Shown: one piece after another, positions 58,687 through 64,000 of the stretch
Layout of the letters: every line of letters begins with the position of its first letter
Position numbering within the stretch: position 1 is the first letter of the stretch
NCBI RefSeq assembly: GCF_017876655.1
Contig: NZ_JAGIOK010000001.1
Span: 930,001-994,000 of the forward strand
Source: Microbacterium imperiale
Lineage (GTDB): Bacteria > Actinomycetota > Actinomycetes > Actinomycetales > Microbacteriaceae
DNA: 64,000 nt
Direction of reading: 5' to 3'
Notes under the pieces: generated by a model
Databases searched by the model: none
Seen by the model: only the letters and a program-made list of their open reading frames with translations
What the model was told of the DNA's origin: nothing
Program-made: the position numbers and the translations under genes

Positions 58687-58692
58687 ATAGTC
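58687..58692 (+). promoter_or_regulatory. Possible -10 (TAGTCT) of tRNA-Arg
   Basis: GATAGTCT lies 11 bases before the first base of the tRNA, a normal distance for a tRNA promoter with a short leader. Confidence 0.4.
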
Positions 58693-58703
58693 TCGATCGG
58701 CAC

Positions 58704-58779
58704 GCCTCCGTAGCTCAGGGGATAGAGCGTTGGTTTCCGGTACCAAAGGTCGCAGGTTCGATTCCTGTCGGGGGCACCA
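58704..58779 (+). tRNA. tRNA-Arg, anticodon CCG
   Basis: A complete cloverleaf: acceptor GCCTCCG pairs with CGGGGGC (one T-G pair). The D arm carries TAGCTCAGGGGATAGAGC. The anticodon loop TTCCGGT within TTGGT/ACCAA gives CCG at positions 34-36, reading CGG. The T loop is GGTTCGATTCC. Discriminator A is at 58776 and CCA is encoded at 58777-58779. A strong terminator follows directly. It stands just upstream of the type VII-like locus. Confidence 0.97.
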
Positions 58780-58787
58780 GTAGGTCG

Positions 58788-58815
58788 AAGGGCAGTCGGG
58801 TAACCGACTGCCCTT
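58788..58815 (+). terminator. Terminator of tRNA-Arg
   Basis: AAGGGCAGTCGG (58788-58799), GTAA loop, CCGACTGCCCTT (58804-58815): a 12-bp perfect stem with a GNRA-type loop, beginning 9 bases after the tRNA CCA and followed by TCTGCGT. Confidence 0.9.
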
Positions 58816-58903
58816 TCTGCGTACCCGGCCGCCTCAACGCGGTTCACCGTGTGTCGCGCCTGGGGAGCGGTCGTTACGCTCGGGGTGAAGGCGGAGGGGT
58901 ACC

Positions 58904-61900
58904 GTGCGACTGAAACTGATTGTCCGTGACCAGCAGGGGGACCGTGACGTCGTCGTCACGTGCGATGCCACGGCGACGGTCGGAGATGTCGCCGCCGCCC
59001 TCGCGGGCCAGACGGACACCCAGCGACGAACCCAGCCGCTGACGCTCTGGGCGCACGCACCCGGCGCCCCGGATGCGCAGACGTTGAACCCGCTGTTGTC
59101 GCTGCACGACTCGGGGCTGCGTTCCGGAACGAGCGTCGCGCTCGTCGAGCCGCTCACCGCCCCGCCGTCCGAAGCCGACGCACGGGCCGTCCTCGCCGTG
59201 ACCGAGGGGCCCGACGAAGGCCTGACGGTTCGTCTCGGCTCGGGCGTGAGCTTCGTCGGACGTGATCGAGCCGCTCACGTGCGACTGCACGATCCGCTCG
59301 TGTCGCGACGGCACGCGAGCGTGACCGTGTCGGGGAGGTCCGTGGTCGTTTCGGATCTGAACTCCGCCAACGGTGTGGAGGTCGACGGCGAACGCGTCGA
59401 CCGCGCCGTCCTGCTGCACCGGTCTCAGGTGCGCATCGGGTCGACGAGGTTCCGCGTCGATCCGGTGGCCACGGCGAGCAGCGCCGAACGGACACGAGAG
59501 TTCTCCCGATCCCCCCGCGTCGTGGAGCCGTGGCGACCACCCGAGTTCGAAGCTCCCACGCTGCCCTCGGTCGGCGAGCGTCCCCCGTTGCCGTGGATCG
59601 GCATCGCCGCGCCGATCATCGCGGGCGCCGCCTTGTTCGCCATCACGCAGAATCCGCTGATGCTGCTGTTCATCGCTTTGTCACCGATCCTGATGCTCGG
59701 CATGTGGGTGGACCAGGTGTTCCGCCGCCGCAAGCAGAAGAAGGAACAGAGCGCCCGATTCCGCACCGGCCTGGAGTCTCTCGAAACCGACCTGAGCGAG
59801 CAGGCGGCAGCCGAGCACGCCGCACGATTGGCCGAGTCGCCGTCGGTGAGCGACATCGCCGAGGCGATCTCGACCCGGTCGCCGCTCATCTGGACGCGCG
59901 TTCCGGAGCACGGCGCCTTCCTCTCCGTACGATTCGGGCGCGGAACCCTGCCGTCACGGGCCTCAGTCACGATGCCGTCGCGCGATCTCGGGGCAACCGA
60001 CGAGTGGAACGAGCTCAAGCGGGTAGTCGACCGCTTCGCGAATCTCGAGGACGTGCCGGTGGCCGAGCGATTCCGGGATGCGGGGGCCATCGGCGTCGCC
60101 GGACCCGACCAGTTCGCCGGTGATGCCGCACGCGCGTTGCTGCTGCAGATCGCCGGCCTGCACTCCCCCGCAGATGTCGCGGTGTGCGCGTTCGCGGCTG
60201 GAGAGGCCGCCGCGGAATGGTCGTGGGTGAAGTGGCTCCCCCATACCGATGGCCCGCACAATCCACTGCCCACCCCGCTCGCCGCCGACCTTCCCGCCAG
60301 CACGCGGTTGCTCTCAGACCTCGAGGAGCTGATCCAGCAGCGCACGCTGGCCCGGGGCGGAACCTCGCAGGTGCGCTCGCACATCTCGACGGAGACCCCC
60401 GGCGCACCGGGGTTGTGGGAGCCGGTGGAGCGCGAACCGCTGACACCCGCGGTGGTGGTCTTCATCGCCGGCGACCCGGCGGTCGACCGGGGTCGGCTCG
60501 TGCAGGTCGCGCACGACGGACCGGATGTCGGCGTGTACACGGTGTGGCTGGCCGGCGATGTGAGCCATCTGCCGGTGGTGTGCCGCACCTACATCGCCAC
60601 GCGCTCTGCGCAGGCCACGGTGTCGTTCGTGCGTCACGGCGCCGAGGTCGCCCTCACGCATATCGAGCTGGTCGACCCGCCACAGGCGGAACGGGTCGCT
60701 CGGGCTCTGGCACCGCTCGAGGATGACGGCGCGCCGGTGCTGGACGAATCCGATCTCCCTTCCGCCGTGTCGCTCGTGGAGCTTTTCGACGACGACATCG
60801 CGGGCGATCCCCAGGCCGTCGCGGGTCGGTGGGACAAGAACGATTCGCTCATGGCTCGCTGGATTCCTGGCGTTCCCCGGGAAGCCGGTGGGTTGGGAGC
60901 TCTCGTCGGCCAGGGTGCAACCACGCCGCTCCGTATCGACCTGCGCCGCGATGGCCCCCATGCCCTCGTGGGTGGCACGACCGGCTCGGGAAAGTCCGAG
61001 TTTCTGCAGACGTGGATCCTGGGGATGGCCGTCGAGCACGCGCCGGACCGCCTGACCTTCCTCCTCGTCGATTACAAGGGAGGGTCGGCCTTCGGCGACT
61101 GCGTCACCCTTCCGCACACGGTCGGGCTGGTCACCGACTTGACGCCCCACCTGGTCAAACGCGCCTTGACCAGCCTGCGCTCCGAGCTGAAGCGCCGCGA
61201 GGAGATCCTCGCGGCCAAGGGCGCGAAAGACCTCGTCACGCTAGAGGAGCGCGGCGACCACGACGCACCTCCCTCCCTCGTGATCGTCATCGACGAATTC
61301 GCCGCACTGGTCACGGAGGTGCCGGAATTCGTCGACGGCGTGATCGACATCGCACAGCGAGGACGCTCGCTCGGTCTTCACCTCGTGATGGCGACCCAGC
61401 GTCCCGCCGGCGTCATCAAGGAGTCGCTCCGCGCCAACACGAATCTCCGTGTCGCCCTGCGCGTGGCGGACGAGGCCGACTCGCAGGACGTGCTCGGCAT
61501 CGATCGCGCCGCGCACTTCGACCCCGCCACCCCCGGACGGGCCGCGGCCAAGCTCGGCGCCGGACGGGTCATCGATTTCCAGACCGCGTACGTCGGGGGA
61601 CGCGCCGACCATCGGGATGCCGCGGAGGTCGAGATCCGTGATCTGCCCTTCGCCCCCGCCGCCGCGTGGCCACGACCGGCGACAGCCGCCGCACCGACAT
61701 CGGGGGAACGCGACATCGAGCGGCTCGCAACATCGATCGGCGCCGCATCCACACAGCTGCGGATCGCGACTCCGCGCCGCCCCTGGCTGGACGCGCTTCC
61801 CGACGCCGTCGACCTCGCCGACCTCCGCGCTTCGGGCGACGGGCTCGCCATCGGGATGCAGGACGAGCCCGAGCATCAGACCCAGACGCCGTTCGTCGTC

Positions 61901-63283
61901 GATCTGGACGCCGTCGGCAACCTCGTGGTGTTCGGCACCGGCGGCGTCGGCAAGACGACGTTGCTGCGCACCCTCACCATCGCCGCGAGCGTGGGACGCA
62001 CCCCGGCCTGGGTCTACGCGATCGAATCGGTCGGCGGCGCGCTGTCGAGCCTGTCAGTCCTGCCCAATGTGGGGGCGGTGATCGCACTCTCCGATGCCGA
62101 ACGCGTCACCCGCCTGTTGGCCCAGCTCCAGGACTGGGTCAACGAGCGGTCCCGCCTGTTCGCCGCGGCGAATGCGGCCACCCTCTCGGCATACAACAGC
62201 ACCGTGGCGAGACCGCTCCCCCGAATAATCGTGCTCGTCGACGGAATGGCCGCCTTCCGGTCGGAGTACGAGTTCCGCGATGCCGGACGGCTGTTCGACG
62301 GCTTCACCGGCCTCCTCACGAACGGACGGCAGGTCGGCATCCATTTCGTCCTCACCGCCGACCGTCAGGCGGCCATCCCGCAGTCGATCCTCACCTCGCT
62401 GCAGGAGCGCATCGTTCTCCGTCTGGCCTCCGATGTCGAGTACGACCTGATGGGGGTGCCGCGCGATGCGCTCGCGGACGCCCCCGCGGGCCGCGGATAC
62501 GCGCGCGGGCGGGAGGTCCAGATCGCCACCCCCGGAGGAACGGCAGACCTCGCCGCGCACACGCAGGCGCTGACCGACCTGGCCGAAGAGATTACCGCGA
62601 CAGCCACGCCCGTCCGTCGGCTCGATGAGACAATCCCGTGGTCGAGCCTTCCGGCAACGGTGGACGGGAGTCCCACTCTCGGAGTCGCGGATGACACCCT
62701 CGAGCCGGTCGGGATCACAGACGGCCTGTTCGTCGTCTCGGGTCCGTTCCAGTCGGGTCGCACTACAGCGATGCGGACCATCATCCATGCCGTCACCGCG
62801 GCGAGCCCGACACAGGCCACCTACCTCCTCAGCGCGCGCCCCGGCGAACTCGCACACGCGGCCGCGTGGACCGCATCGGGGATGGATATCGACGACGTCG
62901 ACGACCTCGCGAGCCGGCTGGCAACGGATCTGCAATCCGGGGCCCTGCGCGACGCGCTGATCGTCATCGAAAGCAGCTCCGAGTTCGAGGCGACCGCCGC
63001 GGAAGGCACGATCGCTCGTCTGCTGAAAACGGCACGTCGCGCGCCCGGCATCCGCGTCGTCGTCGAAACAGATACCGTCACAGCTGGGTCGGCCTGGCAG
63101 ATCTTCACCGAGCTGAAGACCGCCCGAGGCGGCATCGTGCTCCAGCCCGAGGAAACCGACGGCGCGGGCATCTTCCGAGTGCCATTCCCACGATCGACGC
63201 GCGCCGAGTTCCCCGTCGGCCGGGGGTTCCTCGTTACTTCCGGGAGAGTCCGCCGCGTTCACGTCGCACTTCCGCCTCGGTGA
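58904..63283 (+). CDS. EssC/EccC-type type VII secretion ATPase with FHA domain
   Basis: A 1459-aa membrane ATPase, the motor of a type VII (WXG100) secretion-like system. Domains in order: an N-terminal ubiquitin-like or degenerate FHA domain (1-85); an FHA domain (117-165: FVGRDRAAHVRL, SRRHASV, DLNSANGVEVDG); two transmembrane helices (about 230-269); a helical stretch; then three FtsK-type ATPases. ATPase 1 has an intact P-loop (GGTTGSGKSEFL, from ~690) and Walker B (LVIVIDEFAALV). ATPase 2 has GTGGVGKTTLL (from ~1011) and LVDGMAAF. ATPase 3 has GPFQSGRTTAM (from ~1280), with Arg for Lys and no Walker B Asp. The GTG follows GGCGGAGGGG; TACGCT about 25 bp upstream may be its -10. FHA fusion is more typical of Firmicutes EssC. 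Confidence 0.92.
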   Translation: MRLKLIVRDQQGDRDVVVTCDATATVGDVAAALAGQTDTQRRTQPLTLWAHAPGAPDAQTLNPLLSLHDSGLRSGTSVALVEPLTAPPSEADARAVLAVTEGPDEGLTVRLGSGVSFVGRDRAAHVRLHDPLVSRRHASVTVSGRSVVVSDLNSANGVEVDGERVDRAVLLHRSQVRIGSTRFRVDPVATASSAERTREFSRSPRVVEPWRPPEFEAPTLPSVGERPPLPWIGIAAPIIAGAALFAITQNPLMLLFIALSPILMLGMWVDQVFRRRKQKKEQSARFRTGLESLETDLSEQAAAEHAARLAESPSVSDIAEAISTRSPLIWTRVPEHGAFLSVRFGRGTLPSRASVTMPSRDLGATDEWNELKRVVDRFANLEDVPVAERFRDAGAIGVAGPDQFAGDAARALLLQIAGLHSPADVAVCAFAAGEAAAEWSWVKWLPHTDGPHNPLPTPLAADLPASTRLLSDLEELIQQRTLARGGTSQVRSHISTETPGAPGLWEPVEREPLTPAVVVFIAGDPAVDRGRLVQVAHDGPDVGVYTVWLAGDVSHLPVVCRTYIATRSAQATVSFVRHGAEVALTHIELVDPPQAERVARALAPLEDDGAPVLDESDLPSAVSLVELFDDDIAGDPQAVAGRWDKNDSLMARWIPGVPREAGGLGALVGQGATTPLRIDLRRDGPHALVGGTTGSGKSEFLQTWILGMAVEHAPDRLTFLLVDYKGGSAFGDCVTLPHTVGLVTDLTPHLVKRALTSLRSELKRREEILAAKGAKDLVTLEERGDHDAPPSLVIVIDEFAALVTEVPEFVDGVIDIAQRGRSLGLHLVMATQRPAGVIKESLRANTNLRVALRVADEADSQDVLGIDRAAHFDPATPGRAAAKLGAGRVIDFQTAYVGGRADHRDAAEVEIRDLPFAPAAAWPRPATAAAPTSGERDIERLATSIGAASTQLRIATPRRPWLDALPDAVDLADLRASGDGLAIGMQDEPEHQTQTPFVVDLDAVGNLVVFGTGGVGKTTLLRTLTIAASVGRTPAWVYAIESVGGALSSLSVLPNVGAVIALSDAERVTRLLAQLQDWVNERSRLFAAANAATLSAYNSTVARPLPRIIVLVDGMAAFRSEYEFRDAGRLFDGFTGLLTNGRQVGIHFVLTADRQAAIPQSILTSLQERIVLRLASDVEYDLMGVPRDALADAPAGRGYARGREVQIATPGGTADLAAHTQALTDLAEEITATATPVRRLDETIPWSSLPATVDGSPTLGVADDTLEPVGITDGLFVVSGPFQSGRTTAMRTIIHAVTAASPTQATYLLSARPGELAHAAAWTASGMDIDDVDDLASRLATDLQSGALRDALIVIESSSEFEATAAEGTIARLLKTARRAPGIRVVVETDTVTAGSAWQIFTELKTARGGIVLQPEETDGAGIFRVPFPRSTRAEFPVGRGFLVTSGRVRRVHVALPPR

Positions 63284-63314
63284 CACCAGAAGGCACCGAA
63301 GCATCGACCGTTCT

Positions 63315-63332
63315 GTCCCCCGAAAAGGGGAC
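63315..63332. other. Intergenic hairpin between the EssC-like and WXG100 genes
   Basis: GTCCCC (63315-63320), a CGAAAA loop, GGGGAC (63327-63332). It has no following U-tract. A TAGCGT at 63355-63360 might be a -10 for separate transcription of the small-protein genes. It could act as a processing or attenuation element. Confidence 0.45.
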
Positions 63333-63390
63333 GCGGAGTTTCGCGCGAGCAATGTAGCGTCGAAAAGCCTAGGTAGAAGGGGATCTCACT

Positions 63391-63687
63391 ATGGCGAACA
63401 TGAATGTCACATATGGCGAAATGACCTCGCGTGCCGACCAGCTCATCGCCGGTCGCGACGAGATCAACACCACCCTGCAGCGCCTGCAGTCGCAGATCAA
63501 CGCGCTCGTCGCCCAGGGCTTCGTCACCGACCGGTCTTCCGGCGCATATCAAGAGGCGTACAACCGGTTCAACGCCGGAGCGACGAACACCATCGGCGGT
63601 CTGAACGACCTTGCCGCTTTCCTCCGCACCACCGCACAGACCCTGCAGGACGTCGACACCCAGATCGCCTCCCGCATCGGCCGCTGA
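63391..63687 (+). CDS. WXG100-family type VII secretion effector/partner
   Basis: A 98-aa protein with two predicted helices and a central turn, the size and pattern of EsxA/ESAT-6 relatives. The turn reads QGFVTDRSSG in place of Trp-x-Gly, as in a known subgroup where WxG is replaced. The first helix is MTSRADQLIAGRDEINTTLQ and the second SGAYQEAYNRFNAGATNTIG onward. No signal peptide is present. The ATG follows GAAGGGGAT. It lies 107 bp after the EssC-like gene and is the probable substrate or co-substrate of that ATPase. Confidence 0.9.
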   Translation: MANMNVTYGEMTSRADQLIAGRDEINTTLQRLQSQINALVAQGFVTDRSSGAYQEAYNRFNAGATNTIGGLNDLAAFLRTTAQTLQDVDTQIASRIGR

Positions 63688-63710
63688 CCAGCCCGGCCTC
63701 GGTCGACATC

Positions 63711-63989
63711 GTGGCTGAACAACTCGTCGCCGATTACGGTGCCATCGAACACAGCGCCGTACAGCTCACCCTCGCCTCGAGCATGGTGACGCTCGGCGCC
63801 GCGTTCCTCAACGCGCCGGGCGCGCTCGGATCGGGGAGCGTTCAAAGCGCCCTCGAACAGACCACCGCCCTTCACCGCGCGCGGGTGAACGCGGTCGCCG
63901 AAGTACTCGCACTCCAATCCCAGGGAGTGAGGCAAGCAGTCACCGACCTCATCGCGGCAGACGCCGCCGCCGCGCAGGCTGCCTCATGA
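63711..63989 (+). CDS. Small helical protein of the type VII-like locus
   Basis: A 92-aa protein not recognised by family. It is almost wholly helical and Ala-rich (EHSAVQLTLASSMVTLGAAF, then a Pro-Gly turn NAPGALGSGSVQSAL, then HRARVNAVAEVLALQSQGVR). The two-helix layout with a central Gly/Pro turn and lack of a signal peptide suggest a second WXG100-like partner that forms a heterodimer, but this is inference. The GTG start lies 23 bp after the preceding gene, and the next gene overlaps its stop (ATGA). It is likely cotranscribed with both neighbours. Confidence 0.7.
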   Translation: MAEQLVADYGAIEHSAVQLTLASSMVTLGAAFLNAPGALGSGSVQSALEQTTALHRARVNAVAEVLALQSQGVRQAVTDLIAADAAAAQAAS

Positions 63990-64000
63990 GCATTCAGTGG
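63986..64000 (+). CDS. Start of a further gene in the type VII-like locus, cut by window edge
   Basis: An ATG at 63986 overlaps the stop of the previous gene as ATGA and reads MSIQW before the window ends. Only five codons are visible, so nothing can be said about the product, but the overlap strongly suggests a translationally coupled next gene. Confidence 0.5.

Noticed and set aside
58704..58779. Attachment site duplication from the tRNA-Arg 3' end
   Set aside because: No second copy of the tRNA 3' half and no integrase were seen before the window ends.

Overview
The window is high-GC (roughly 70 % by eye) bacterial chromosome from an actinobacterium, most likely a Microbacterium or close Microbacteriaceae relative. 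Evidence is the gene order dapB ... thyX-dapA-rnj-ftsK-pgsA-cinA-clgR-DUF3046-recA-recX-miaB, the order argS ... lysA-hom-thrC-thrB-rho-prfA ... prmC-tsaC-wecA-atpI-atpBEFHAGDC, a very long Ala/Glu/Arg-rich N-terminus on Rho, frequent GTG starts and many apparently leaderless promoters. Almost everything is core metabolism and information processing. No insertion sequence, prophage or CRISPR array was seen.

Layout. 1-5.2 kb (minus strand): miaB (cut by the left edge), recX, recA behind a LexA box, a DUF3046 gene, the Clp-regulator-like clgR, cinA and pgsA. 5.2-15.3 kb: ftsK, RNase J, dapA, thyX and dapB on the minus strand, interrupted by plus-strand Nudix, thioredoxin-like, OsmC and epimerase genes. 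15.3-18 kb: a TSUP permease, a histidine phosphatase and an aldo/keto-reductase-fold protein that has lost most of its catalytic tetrad. 18-24.3 kb: pnp, a lysophospholipid acyltransferase, a second OsmC protein, an L-asparaginase II-like protein and alanine dehydrogenase. 24.3-30.6 kb: an orphan EccC/EssC-like two-ATPase protein downstream of a PP2C phosphatase, an intact aldo/keto reductase, a membrane protein and yaaA. 30.7-41 kb: the complete F1Fo ATP synthase operon downstream of prmC-tsaC-wecA-atpI. 41-46 kb: convergent cysK-cysE, then prfA and rho. 46-50.8 kb: thrB, thrC, hom, lysA. 50.9-54.4 kb: a SARP/BTAD regulator divergent from a short-chain dehydrogenase, and a YdeI-like gene. 54.4-58.7 kb: an LmeA-like protein, argS, a transglutaminase-like protein, an SGNH hydrolase and tRNA-Arg(CCG). 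58.9-64 kb: the beginning of a type VII secretion-like locus with an FHA-containing EssC-type ATPase, a WXG100-family protein and another small helical protein. The next gene starts 15 bases before the right edge.

How the genes work together. Several aspartate-family steps lie here: hom/thrC/thrB make threonine, and dapA, dapB and lysA contribute to diaminopimelate and lysine. cysE and cysK are translationally coupled for cysteine synthesis. thyX supplies dTMP by the flavin route. RNase J and PNPase are the RNA turnover enzymes in the window. The ATP synthase operon ends in a 17-bp perfect inverted repeat.

The most interesting parts are the type VII-like locus at the right edge, the orphan EccC-like ATPase beside a PP2C phosphatase, the 11-bp-spaced direct repeats over the promoter of the SARP-like regulator, and a set of about twelve genes whose TANNNT -10 box ends 6-8 nt before the start codon. 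That last pattern was used to choose several start sites.
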